A DNA stretch of 64,000 nucleotides, taken from Mesotaenium endlicherianum. Taxonomy: Eukaryota; Streptophyta; Zygnematophyceae; Zygnematales; Mesotaeniaceae. Positions 1 to 11,737 of the stretch are shown one piece after another (the first letter of the stretch is position 1; the number at the start of each line of letters is the position of its first letter). A model generated the notes under the pieces. The model worked only from the letters and a program-made list of their open reading frames with translations, was not told where the DNA came from and made no database searches. The translations under genes were made by a program, and so were the position numbers. The stretch is taken from the NCBI GenBank assembly GCA_009602735.1, contig WELA01003661.1, positions 52,632 to 116,631 on the forward strand. Reading direction: 5' to 3'.

Positions 1-1444
1 CATGTTTCAGTATTCTCCTGTGAAAATGAGTTGTGAATATTCAGGTTTTCTTGTCGATGCTTCCAAATTAATACAGGCTTTGTGGTGTTGTGTGCACAAG
101 TTATACTTCGGTGCTTGTGTCACATGCATGAATTTGTGGGGGGGTTAATGCTGACAAATGTATATTGGTCATGTGAAGCACTCACTTACGTGAGTGCTCT
201 AAGTTTGGAGTACATGGGCAAAGTCTTCTACTGATTCATTTGCCTATACACCAGGTGCTTGTAGCAATACTAGAATAGGAACTTCATCGTTGTACTGGAA
301 TGTTGCCAGATTACAGTGGCCAGATTGATTCAGTTGAGATGGACAAAATTGTAACTGGGCAGGGCTGCTCTTCAATCGTGGCGAAGCTGATCAAGGTAAG
401 GTTTACAGCGGTATGTGGTCCGTTAATTTTCACTTGTGTATATTTTAGACTTACTGTTAAAATAATTCATACGAGTCGTAGTTAATCCTTGTGAAGCTGT
501 TGAGGACTTGTAACTGATAGAGACTCCTATAAGACTTGCGTGAAGGCCAAACTTGACTTCACTAACACCTGAAGCGTGTCAGAGGCCAATCAAGAAGATC
601 TTCATGGCGAGAGATTGGGGCATCTGGTACCTTAACAAATTGCTGACTTGTCTTGTCAGTGTAAACCAACTGCCACCATTCGCCATCATTCACAATTGCC
701 CCTAGGTAAAGTTGCAAGTTTGTCAAACGAATTCCAAAATACGTGCAATTGCAAGAAAGCTGGAATCGCAACTTTGAAGATTTGCCCACTGTAAACTGGC
801 CCAGCTCACTCACCACCCCCCAACCAAATGCAACTTGCATGCCCTGCATTATGATTTGGCCAGGCCTGTGCAAATTGCTTCAGACCCCGTCAAACATGGA
901 GGAGAGGACAAACCGGGAGGGACAATGGTGACATGAATGCATTCAGACCGTGCTTGAATATATAGGCTATATGTCACGCGCCAGTTTGCTCGCAGAGCTT
1001 GTTGGCGTAGTCTACCATGCTATATAGCCACCTACAGATTAAGAAGATGTTACATAAGTTTCTAAGCTAGAGTAGCCTCTCTCATCGGCATGTGAAGTGT
1101 AAGTATGCTACTACACGCTTGCTACCCCGATATATATAGCTTTTGAAGATTATTCACTTTTTCCAAGATCATGCTGTTTGAACCCAAGGAGCATGCGCTG
1201 TGACAATTCCAAGCTTTAATGAAGGGCCTATGATTTGGCTGAGACGAGTAACTATCTGCCAGCTTGTTTCCTGGCTCCTATGTAGCAACTATGTGGCTTC
1301 CTCCATATAAGGATTGGAGAGAAGCTTCTTGTGGCCAATTTGTTGATGGACTACTGTGGAGAAAGATGATATGTTCTATCGCACCGGAATAGAAACAGGT
1401 GAAATAACACGTACAACAGCATCTGTATACTAGAGGTAAAAGCT
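1..1444. other. Left flank, no assigned gene
   Basis: No recognisable gene. A short open stretch on the + strand (about 300-395) runs into a good 5' splice site (AAG|GTAAGG near 396) and could be an exon of a gene lying mostly to the left; its roughly 32 residues match nothing I know. The rest is AT-richer than the neighbouring CSK gene and probably holds the CSK 3' UTR close to 1444. Confidence 0.4.
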
Positions 1445-3868
1445 TCAGAGCGAGCCACTAATTGCAGCAGGCATGTTTGAGCTCCCCTCTGGAGTCTCTA
1501 TGGCCGCGACAGGCTGCCCGTCCCCATAGATGGCTGGCAGCCACAACTCCACCCGCGTGCCTCCGTATCCAAAAGGCGCGTTGACAAGATGGGGAGACTG
1601 CATGCGGAGCACTCCGCCGATGTCCTCCACAAGGTCCCTAGCCATGCTCAGCTCCTGCGAGGCATGAAGTGCCTCTCCCGCGTTCACAGCCATGGAGGAT
1701 AAGCTCTTCACAGAGGATCCCAGAGGAACCAGAACGTCTTCCTGACTCTGCACACCAGTCAACACGAGGACAGAAAGAAAGTTGGTGCACGTGCAAACCA
1801 CCGGAAATTCTCACTGACGAGTACACTGTTCTCAAACTCACCGTACTGAGAGACCATTTTTGCGCGTATCTTTCCATGCGACTTGCACGGTTACACATAA
1901 CATGCAGCTCTGGAGAGGCGACGTTTCCTCCACTCTCCCCACTCGCTAAACTCTTAAAGGTATCTACAATGCCTCCACACGAGTAGAGAAACGTACAACT
2001 GCAGCAACACAAGTACACACACATTCATACGCACACGGAAAGAGACCCTGAGAGTCAACCCTGAGTCCTACACGTCAGAAGCTGAGCCAAGAGCCGCGTG
2101 TTCTGAGAGCTCCAATTGCATAACACAGGGCAACACAAGCTGTGTCCTTCCGTGCAAGCGAGCAGACTTGCAGAGCTCATACCAAAAGGCAGCAGCCAGG
2201 GCCGTTGTCCTCCACCAGAACAAGCACACCCCCCCCAGGGGCCTGCGCAACCTCCACCCGCACCCAGCCACCTGGCGCCGTCAAGTGCAGCGCCGGGTCC
2301 AGCACGTTGCTGAGGGCCTGCCGCAGATGCATCGCATCAGCGGCCACACGCGGCACACTCCCCTCTGCCGCCAGGATGTGATGCACCGTGAGCTCGCGCT
2401 GGCGCGCTATGCCCTGCCCTGCCTTGAGCAGCTGCGCCACCACCTCCACCGCGTCGCACCCCCCCCTGCACATATCCCCCTCATCACACATTGACATATG
2501 CATACGCACACGCACACACACGCACACACACACATGCGCGGACAATGTCAGAAAGAGAAAAGGATACTCCCTTTACACTTTGGATGTGAGCCGGCATGCC
2601 TCACTGCCAGAGCATGCATGCTGTGTCTTCTAAGCTCAAGAAGTGGCGCTAGCAGTGCTCCGTAGGAGTCACGACCGCATTGCAGAATCGAAGCATTTTT
2701 CAGCTGCCGAGATTAAAAACTCACATACACACCTTGTACTTGGTAATGCGCATTGTGCTTGAAGCATGCTCGCATGCAGGGGTGGTGGCGGTGAGGAGGG
2801 GACCTGGAGTGGAGCGGCGCCTGGTGCACAAAGTCTTGCAGCGGGGCCAGCGCTAGAGGGGGCATGGGCATCTCACGGTCCCGCCCCCCCCCTCCTGCTG
2901 CCGGCAACAGCTGCTGCCTGCCGCCAGGCGGTGGCAGGATAGCCAACGGCGGCTTCTCCTCTGCTGCCCAGGGCGACGCCTCCTTGTACTGTGCACGCGC
3001 ATGTGTATGCGTGTATAGTTACCATCCCCCCCACCCAGGGCCACGTCACGATCAGCAACAACACGCACTCCTGAAGCGAGCCCTTTTGAGAGCGGACAGC
3101 ACAGGGGGGAAGAGGAGCAGAAAAAAAAGAGCTCCTGGAGGACAAATACTTGTCAAGGCAATGCGAGGGCCATGCTCACTCGCCCGTGAGATAACAGACA
3201 GGGGAGGGGAAAGTGGGGAGGTATGAGGGGATGGATGGTACAGCGGAGGAGGCTGCAGACGAGGCGGAAGCGGAGGAGCTCGAGGAGGACATGGTGGTGG
3301 TGGTGGAGGAGGAGGAGGAGGAGGAGGGGTAGACGGCGCTCTGCAGCTGGCGCACGGTGTCCTTAATGGAGTTGCCCTGCTCCAGCATGTCCTCCACCAG
3401 CTCGCTGCTCACCAGCTGCTCCTGCTCCCCCCTTTCCCCGCCCCCACTCAAATTGTGTTGGTGAGGGGGGCTAGCAAGCAGCATCTCCCTCCCCCTCTCC
3501 CTCCCTCCCTCTTCACACATTCACCAACATGCATGCAGCATGAGCTCCAGCATGAGTGGGCCAGCCAGGGGGGGAGATCAAAAGCAGGCAGGTGGGCGGG
3601 TGTATAGAACTCTCCCCATTGTGCTCACCTCGCCGCCGCGGCGCAGCTGGGGCAGCAGCATGCGGCCCAGAGTCCGCAGCGCACTCAGGGGCCCCCGCAC
3701 CTGCACACCCTCCCCCCGCCCACATTGGCCGACAAGAGTGAGAGTGGGTGGGAAGTCAGAAAGTGCTCCTGTCATCTTTGTACACCTTGGAAGTGCGGGA
3801 AACGAAGTTTCAGAGGCGGCATGAGAAAGACCACGTACAGCAAACACACACACATGCACGCGTGCACA

Positions 3869-3919
<51 letters not shown>

Positions 3920-6900
3920 GCACGCACGCGCGCGCGAGAGGGAGGGAGGGTGGGAGAGAGGGAGAGGGAGAGGGAGAGGAAGAGAGAGGGAGGGGGAGAG
4001 GGATGCGAGGAAGGAGGTCTCACATGCGACGGATTCTAGGAGCTGCCGCCCGAAGTCCCGCGCCATGTCCACTGGAAAGGCCCTGTAGTTGTTCTTCCGC
4101 AGAAAGTCGTAGAGGCTCGGGCCCAGCCGCTCAAACACCTGTCGCACACACGAGCGCACACACGCACACACACACACACNNNNNNNNNNNNNNNNNNNNN
4201 NNNNNNNNNNNNNNNNNNNNNNNNNNNNNNNNNNNNNNNNNNNNNNNNNNNNNNNNNNNNNNNNNNNNNNNNNNNNNNNNNNNNNNNNNNNNNNNNNNNN
4301 NNNNNNNNNNNNNNNNNNNNNNNNNNNNNNNNNNNNNNNNNNNNNNNNNNNNNNNNNNNNNNNNNNNNNNNNNNNNNNNNNNNNNNNNNNNNNNNNNNNN
4401 NNNNNNNNNNNNNNNNNNNNNNNNNNNNNNNNNNNNNNNNNNNNNNNNNNNNNNNNNNNNNNNNNNNNNNNNNNNNNNNNNNNNNNNNNNNNNNNNNNNN
4501 NNNNNNNNNNNNNNNNNNNNNNNNNNNNNNNNNNNNNNNNNNNNNNNNNNNNNNNNNNNNNNNNNNNNNNNNNNNNNNNNNNNNNNNNNNNNNNNNNNNN
4601 NNNNNNNNNNNNNNNNNNNNNNNNNNNNNNNNNNNNNNNNNNNNNNNNNNNNNNNNNNNNNNNNNNNNNNNNNNNNNNNNNNNNNNNNNNNNNNNNNNNN
4701 NNNNNNNNNNNNNNNNNNNNNNNNNNNNNNNNNNNNNNNNNNNNNNNNNNNNNNNNNNNNNNNNNNNNNNNNNNNNNNNNNNNNNNNNNNNNNNGGGGGG
4801 GTGGGGAGGGAGAGGGGGAGGGGGAGGAACAAGCACCTTCTCTAGCAGGCTATCCATATGCACCGCACGCTGCCAAGTGGTCTGCTGCAGGAGCAGCGAT
4901 CTCTGTAAACGGCAACACCAACAGTCCCCCAATCAGCTCCCACGCTTGCTAGCAGTGCGGTGCTTCAACCTTCCTCTGGAGTGTCCTACGCCTGACTTGC
5001 AAAGCGCGCACCGCACATTGCCCACGCACCACACCCTCGCGCGATTGCCACTGGGGTTGCCCAATCGGTGGTGTGTGAGATGTATGCGAAGCAGCAGCAG
5101 CAGCAAGAGACTGGCATGTGGCCTGGTAGGCTCTGGTGGGAGATGGGAAGGGGGGGGGGGACCTGCTCCATGATGCAGGCGCACGCGAGCGAGAGGGCGA
5201 TGCCGGCAGCCGCCTCCTGCTCGTCACGGCTGAACACCGATCTCCCCTCCATGTCAGCTGCACCATTACCTCCACCTGCTGCCACCTGGGCTGCAGGGCC
5301 AGCTGACGCTTGGGGTCTCGTGCCGGCAGGTGGCGGCCACACGGGCTTCACCGCCTTCACCACCTGCGGCGGTGCTTTCGCCACCTGTTTCCCCCCCTCC
5401 TCTCCCTCCCTCCCAATAAGAACAGACGTGCACTACTAAGACAAGCGGAACAGATGCATGCGTGCCCTCTTGCTTGCCTCCCTCTCCCACTCTGTCCACC
5501 CCAGCCAGCCAGCCACCCAAGCAGAGCAGAGCAGCGGCAAGTGCCCAAGCACGCATGCTCCATGAAACAATCCAACTGGTGGCTGTTGCCAATCACCTTG
5601 AGCCCACCAGCACCCGCACAAGCGCACCCCGATAGCCACCCTGACAAGCGGCTCTCACACAGGCCCCTCGGCAGTGAAAGTGGAGCAGCGCAGGATTGGA
5701 GTGTGCGGACCTTGGCAGAGGTGCAGCGGCGCTCGCAGACGAGCAGGCCCAGCACAAAGGAGGAGCGCGCCAGCGGCACCACAAGCGCCCTCCTCTCCGG
5801 CAGCTCCACCGCCTGTCCACCCCCTCCACCCTCAGGCTCACGTGCATCACACAGCTGCTGCTGCTGCTACTTCCACGCACTTGCGGGCTTACTGCAGTGC
5901 AAAGCTACACAACGGGGGGGAGGGAGGGAGAGGGAGAGGATGGGAGGGAGGGAGGTAACCGCAGAGGGAGCAGAAGAGGGAGCGGGAGAGAGGAGAGGGA
6001 GAGAGTGGAAGGGGAGGGAGGGAGGGAGAGAGCGGGAGATGCCTCGTGCTCGACGAGTGCCGTCTCCACAGAGCGGCCGGCAAAGGCAGCGTCGGCGTCG
6101 GCGTTCGCGGAGAGCACGATGGTGTCTGCTGCGCCTGCTGCTGCGCCGCCGCCGCCGCCGCGCATGGTGATGAGCGCCTTGTCGTGCTCCTGGCGGCAGA
6201 AGACGCCCATGCGCTGCAGCTCCAGCCGCCCGCTGGCGTAGCTCTCTGGTACGCGGATGTACACCTGCGCGCCCCCTCGCCCTCGCCCGCGCCAGCATTG
6301 CTTCAGACTCAGCCCTGGCCTTGGCTGCCTCCTGCGCCGTGTTGACTGGCACCCCGGAGACTGCCCCCCCATCCTCACGAGCAGCGAGTGCCATGCATGG
6401 AGCCTTGTGGCGGATATTGCACCGCAGATGCGCAGCCCTCCCAGCGCAGGATTGGCACGGAAAGACAGCACCAGCTCGCACCAGCAGAGGGCCTGCATGA
6501 ACAAACTCACACACCCCATGCTGCTTGGCAAGCTCTGCCTCCTGTGGGCTGGCCGTACGGGCATACAAGCGGCACAAGTGACGCCAATGGGGGCAAACAT
6601 CTGCTCAAATCGCGTGTACGCCTCCAAAATTAAGAATGGACAATGGCAGCTGAGCACGTCCGGAGACCCGACAGCAGAAAGAGATCACACTGCCACCGCC
6701 GCCGCCGCCGCTGACCAAGTGTGGTGTGGCGGCTGGCTTAATCGTCTCCCATTCCCTTTCTACCCCCGGGATAGCAGGTGCATGCCTTTGTGTGTGTGTA
6801 TGTGCGTGTGTGCATTCCCGGCTTCTCTTTCTGCGCTTGCCCTCCAAAAGAAGCAGCCCCAGCTTCTCTTTCTGCTTGGCTTGCCTCGGCTACAAGGGGG

Positions 6901-7865
6901 AGTTAAAAGAAAAGAGACCCTCCCTCCCTCCCCCCCTCACCTCTCCTTCATGCGTGTTAGGGCTAACGCCAAGCAAGGGCCCGAGCGAGCAAGGGGTGGG
7001 GGGGGGGGGTATGTACGGTGAGGAGGTCGTGGGGCGCCAGGTGCTTGGAGCACAGCTCCAGCTGCGCCTGGCACAGCGTGAAGAAGTCATCGCTGGGCCC
7101 CCCTCCCAGCCCGCCCCTCAGCAGGCTGCTGGCGCTGTCCGAGCCCCTCTCCACATTGACGTGCGTGGAGCACGCGGCTGCAATGGCAGCCGCGATGGCA
7201 TAGGCGGCGGACGGCAGCCCGCCTCCCCCCTCCTCTGCTGCGCCCCGCATGGCGCGGCACTTCACGCCCATGTCAGCCGCCGCGCGCCCGCTCACAGCAA
7301 CAGCACGTCCTTGCGTGCGAGAGGAGGTGTGGCTGGCGTTGGGGGTGGCGGCGGAGGGCAGCCCTGCGCAACCAGGGCCTGCCGCCTCGCTGTGGCGAAC
7401 CCCACGACTGCGGCACGTGGCGCTGCTGGCGCCGTTGCTGCGGGTGCTACTACTGCTGCTGATAGCCCCAGTGCCTCTGGAGCCTATGCCCATCATAGTC
7501 ATCATGCTTGTCGTTGTCGTCGTTGTCATCATTCTCAATGACTTGGAGGAGGGGGAGGGGAGGGAGGAGGAGCCTCCTTTATGGGCGGGCTTGTACAGAA
7601 AAAGTGTTTCCTTTCTTGCGGCTGCTCTAGCACTGCAGCTGCTGCTGCTGCTGCTGCATGAGCATGCTTCCACGTGGGTGCGGCCAGATGTCGACGCCTC
7701 TGGCTGCCCTCTGCCAACACTGCTGAGGGTGACGCGCAGAGGGGCAGCGCGTAAGCCTGCTGCTGCACCTGCCGCAGCTACCGCCACTGTGCTGCAGGGC
7801 TCTGTGAGGTGGATGCTGCCCATTGTCATCATGGAGACGCTGCCACTCATGGCCACACCCACCAT
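1445..7865 (-). CDS. CSK: Chloroplast sensor kinase (CSK), spliced
   Basis: Nuclear-encoded plastid two-component-type sensor kinase, which in plants links plastoquinone redox state to plastid transcription. Exons I can support: 7865-7017 (ATG, transit-like Ser/Ala/Arg-rich leader, then start of the GAF-like sensor), 6264 to about 6043 (sensor, 'VYIRVPESYASGRLEL'), 5812-5710 ('RRALVVPLARSSFVLGLLV'), 5384-5162 ('IALSLACACIMEQ'), 4902-4837 ('LLLQQTTWQRAVHMDSLLEK'), 3700-3629 ('VRGPLSALRTLGRML', the H-box region), about 3424-3190 ('LVEDMLEQGNSIKDTVRQL'), 2988-2733, 2466-2183 (HATPase N-box 'LRQALSNVL' and G1 'VEDNGPG') and 1747-1445 ('FGYGGTRVELWLP', stop TGA). The H-box has R-G-P where a classical kinase has the phospho-accepting His, as in plant CSKs. 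The donors at 5162 (GTCCCC) and near 6043 (apparent GC) are weak, so those boundaries are uncertain. A 615-N gap lies in the intron between 4837 and 3700. Start chosen as the first ATG of the open first exon. Confidence 0.85.
3844..3918. repeat. (CA)n microsatellite in CSK intron
   Basis: A long CA run followed by GCAC/GCGC units and then a GA-rich purine tract to about 4010. A second CA run at 4146-4179 goes directly into the N gap, so the stray kinase exon at 4024-4138 is bracketed by CA repeats. Confidence 0.9.
4024..4138 (-). other. Isolated exon of a LAMMER/AFC-type protein kinase
   Basis: This 115-bp stretch has a canonical acceptor (GACAG|GTGTTT) and donor (GCAT|GTGAGA) on the minus strand. 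It translates to a sequence beginning 'VFERLGPSLYDFLRKNNYR' and ending 'ARDFGRQLLESVA'. That is the conserved kinase N-lobe/hinge segment of CLK/LAMMER kinases (plant AFC1-3), which phosphorylate SR splicing factors. It has nothing to do with CSK. The flanking CSK exons (4837-4902 and 3629-3700) join each other naturally, so this exon sits inside their intron. No other exon of the same kinase is visible nearby; others could lie in the N gap. A misplaced contig or an inserted gene fragment are the main explanations. Confidence 0.8.
4180..4794. other. Assembly gap (Ns)
   Basis: 615 undetermined bases between a CA repeat on the left and a poly-G/GA tract on the right, inside a CSK intron. Any reading frame drawn across it is meaningless. 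Confidence 0.99.
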
Positions 7866-9041
7866 GCCCCTCTTGCAACAGAAGAGGGCTTATGCTTGAC
7901 TGAACTCACCGAGCGCAGTTCCTGCTCTTACTTCCTTCTGCCACACCTCCACTACTCTGCTATTCCCCACAGGTCGTTTTTTGCCCTGCAAAATCGTCAA
8001 ATGCATTCAGGAGCTGCCTGCTGGCAATAAGTGGAATGTGCCATGAGAAGCATATTCTAGGGGTAGAATATGCACCGGTTCCTATTGAGGCATTTCCTAA
8101 ATGTGCTATTTGTCACACTTATCTCAATGCAGCCCTTCCTGGACAAACACATGACATCTGAAAACATGCAGTTAATTCAGCGATATGCAATAAGCTTCTC
8201 TCTTATTTTGGGGCCACAAGTCAGCAAGAGTCATACTGCGTCCTTCAAAAAGCCTGCTTTGCTCGTCGGAAGCATGCAGGCAGACTTTGCTGAAATGATC
8301 GACAAAAGAGGCGAACATAACATGCGGTGGGTTTCTACTACGACTACTTCAAAATACTCGCCAAATGGAGTTTTTGAGCCACTGATCTCGCAAACTGCAA
8401 ACTACTGGCAGCGATCAACTACTAGCCCCGACGCTCTCCTGCATTTGATTGATTTAGCAAGTGTAAAGCGCGAAAAGGCAGCGCGCTGCTAAGCAGTATA
8501 TGTTATCCTCTAATGAGCGGCACATTCCTTGCTTTGAAGAGAGAATAGTCACAAAGACATAAGATATATAAGTGCTCTACGTGCTTATTTCCGCACAAGA
8601 TGGTGTTCACTCTGTTGCTGCATTACACATTAAGGCAACCTCTATCTGTTCATCCCGTCCGTGATATAGGAGCCAGTGCAGGTTCCGCAAATTGCGTAAT
8701 GAAAGAGCTCCTACCTTGCAAGCAGGCTATGAAATAGACCTTCCTCGAGGCAGACCTGTGCCGCTACTAGGATAGACATGAGGGGAGGTAAGGACATCCA
8801 TGAGGAAACTCGAGGCTTGCATGACAACTCTTTAACACAAACTTCGTCCGCAAGTTAGTGTCGTGGGGAACACGCAGCGTGACGCTATATTTTCTCTCTT
8901 GAACCAAGAGGGTCAATCGACCGGGCTGGCGCTGACTGTAATTGATCGAGCGTGCTATCGCGAGATGCTGTGTGATGAATCAAAAAGAGAGCACTCAAGA
9001 TGTGAGCTGCAGGAGCGTCAATAAGATGTTCTCTCTATTTC
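7866..9041. other. Divergent intergenic region CSK / exonuclease
   Basis: About 1.2 kb between two genes that start away from each other, so it must hold both promoters. A 140-codon ATG-started frame lies at 8070-8492 (+); it resembles nothing I recognise and is probably chance. No clear TATA box, repeat or RNA gene seen. Confidence 0.5.
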
Positions 9042-11737
9042 ATGGCGGGATGTGGTTCCCGAGGCTTACCTTCCTGTTTCTCGGGCGTCTTTGATGGCCC
9101 TGACGAGGACCTTGCTGGTAGATTCCGCATCAACCGACTTGTACCCAAAGGCACTTCGAAGTCAAATTCAGCTTGTACTCCTCTGTTCGTATCTGCTTCA
9201 AGGAGCTGCAGACTTCGGCCAAGTAGTAAACGACGTACTACTATTATCTGTGGCGACAGAGAGCAAGAACGCAATAGTTTCGTGGGGAGAAGCCGCATCA
9301 GTTTAGCTTTGGAGCAAGCCCAGAGGAATTTGCAAGGACATGGAGCTGATGTAGCAGGAGAGCATCATCTGACTCCTCCAGCAGGAAACTCAACGTCGAG
9401 ACATGGAATAGACGAGCCAGCTGCTGTATTTTCTGCTCTCAAAAATGCCAATAGGCAACGAGGACGTGAACGGAAGCAGACGGACCCTGAGAAGCTGCAA
9501 GAGGTGTGTACGGGCGTCAACAAGGAAGCAACAGTGCAGAAGATATATATCATAGATGTTCAGTCTCTGTGCTACGATGGCAGCAGACCAGCTCCCTCGG
9601 TCATGCTCGAGTGGATGGCGCTCCTCTTCAAGCTCTCTAAGAGCTGCCCGCTGATAGCAGTAAGTTGCTCTATGCCATACTCTTCCTGCAGCAGTCTTCT
9701 GCCCTTCTTCAACCTCCTTTATCCTGCAAGTGACTGAGGAGCAATGCATACCATGCAGTCTCCTGCCTCTCCCCCCTTCGAGTTCCTGATGGCTTATTAA
9801 CAAGCTGATGCTTCATCTTGCCACGAGCGTCAGAAGTTGGCCTGTATGATATGCATGGTACACCACGTTGTGTGTGACGGCCTTTCGAGTGGCAGACGCG
9901 TGGGGTGGCTATGCGGCTACACACCCTTGAGGGCTGGCCTCCACATGCTCATCACATGCAAATATTGTCCTGGCTGTAGCCAATCAAGCCCTCACACTCG
10001 TCACTTTCACACGCCCACGCCCACATGCACATGCAGGTACTGGATGGGGAGAGAGGCAACGAGTACAGGCAGGCGCTTCTGCCCGGCTACAAGAGCCACC
10101 GCAGGAAGTACTCCCCCCTGGATGCTGCTGGTGCAGCAGCAACGGGGGGGGCACGCAAGGGGGTGCGGGATGTCGACCTGCGCCTGGCTCTGCCCCGCCT
10201 GCGCCGCCTCTTCGCTGACTGCAACATCCCTGTATGCGATATCTCCTCTCTTTCTTCGCTCTACTGGTTGCCACCGTCTTTGTGTTTTGTAGTTGACCTG
10301 GGGTGCTCTGTTGTGGAGAAGTATATGATGTGCTTACCTGCTGGTCTTGCGGGTATGTGGAGGAGAGCATCTGTCTGCCTTCTCATTGGGCGTGGAAGTT
10401 GACCGCCTGCTCTCTCTCTCTCTCCCCCTCCCTCCCTCCCTCCAGCTCTTGCGTGGCGGTGATTGACGAGTGGCCGTCATCCCTCATGTTTGCCGGGGTG
10501 TGAAGAGCACCTTCTCTCGCTCCCACATGCAACGCAGTGCCCGTCCCTCGATCGATGGTACAGCTTCACAACACTCCTTTCCCCGAGAGAAGCTTCTGGG
10601 TTCCGTCCAACTCTGCCTGAGAGCTGAGGAGGTGTTGGTCCGCCACAAGGAGGAGGAGGCAGCATGCTGCTCTTGCGCTTAGCTGTGCAGCCCCCTGTGT
10701 GCATGAACGAGAGGCTCTCACACGCACTCGTGAGGGGAGGCGTGGGGGTGGGCGGGCACATACAGGTAATACAGGTGGCAGATGCTGAGGCCGACGACGT
10801 TGTGGCCACGCTGGTAGAGCAGGCGGCGCGTCAGAGCCTGCGCTGCGTGGTGGCCTCTCCAGACGGCGACATGCGCGAGCTCCTCTGCCATCCGGGCGTG
10901 GACCTCCTGCTGCCCGTGGAGCTGCCAGGTGGCCGCCGCCACTGGCAGCTCTATACAGCGGCCACGTTTGAGGAGCAATACCAGTGCTCGCCTGCGGCCG
11001 CCCTGGGCTTGCGTACGTGGGCCAGCCCTTTGTCTGCCTGCCGCCCAATGATGTGTACTAGCTTCTCGTCCAGGCCTTGTGAGGGTTGTATTTGTCGTGG
11101 TTGTTGTCGTTGGTGTTGTTGGAGGAGGAGGAGGAAGAGGACGTGTCATAATTATCATCATCATCATCATCAGTCAGTCAGTCCCCAGGTGTCAGCAGCC
11201 ATGTAGTGTAGCCGTGAGACAAGCGGTTTGTCGTCTTGCCTGCAACCTGCCGCTATAAGGGAGACGGCAGCCAAGAACGTGGTGGATAGCGACGACCACA
11301 ACAGCAACAATTCCTTGCATTGGCGGTGTGTGTTTGGAGGCATGCACGCTTGGCAGGAGCATGCTTATTCTGCGCAGCTGGTGCCGTGCAACGAGAAAGT
11401 TGAGGGAGTCGCTGAGGGCATTTGGACAAGGTGAGCCAATTAAGGAAGCGGGACAAGCTCGTCTTGCCTAGCCTTCCATTCAGGGGGTCGTGTGTGTCTC
11501 TTGTGCGTGTGCAGGCGTGCTGGTGGGCGACAGGAGCGACGGCGTGGAGGGCGTGCGCGCGGAGGTGCCGGCGTTTGGGCGCGGCACGGCGCTGAAGCTG
11601 CTGCGGCGCCACGGCTCCCTGGAGGCGCTGCTGGCGGCCGCCCAGCAGCGCACGGTGGGGCGCGCGTACGTGCAGGACGCGCTGCTGCGCTGCGCCCCCC
11701 TCCTGCTGCGCACGCTCAACGCCCTGCGGCTCCGCCG
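9042..11737 (+). CDS. Organellar-type 5'-3' exonuclease (PolI-N/FEN-like), 3' end unresolved
   Basis: Structure-specific 5'-3' exonuclease of the family found as the N-terminal domain of bacterial DNA polymerase I. Plants have stand-alone organelle-targeted copies (OEX-like). Exons joining in phase: 9042-9659, 10037-10231, 10766-11012, 11515-11737. Exon 1 carries about 165 residues of variable, Arg/Ser-rich leader, plausible for organelle targeting. It then has the first strand of the nuclease fold with its metal-binding Asp ('IYIIDVQSLCYDG'). Exon 2 has 'EYRQALLPGYKSHRRKY', the helical-arch region. Exon 3 has 'ADAEADDVVATL' and 'VVASPDGDMREL', acidic metal ligands. Exon 4 has 'VLVGDRSDGVEGV', the GDxSD helix-hairpin-helix region, then 'FGRGTALKLLRRHGSLEAL'. 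A further exon near 11991-12016 keeps the frame, but its product is not conserved, so I stop at the last supported exon. Confidence 0.82.

Noticed and set aside
3748-4932. Long open frames on both strands spanning 3748-4932
   Set aside because: They run through the N gap, which reads as open by default, and through CA repeats; no real coding evidence.
8070-8492. 140-codon ATG frame between CSK and the exonuclease
   Set aside because: No conserved motif, no splice context and ordinary intergenic composition; the divergent promoter position makes chance more likely.
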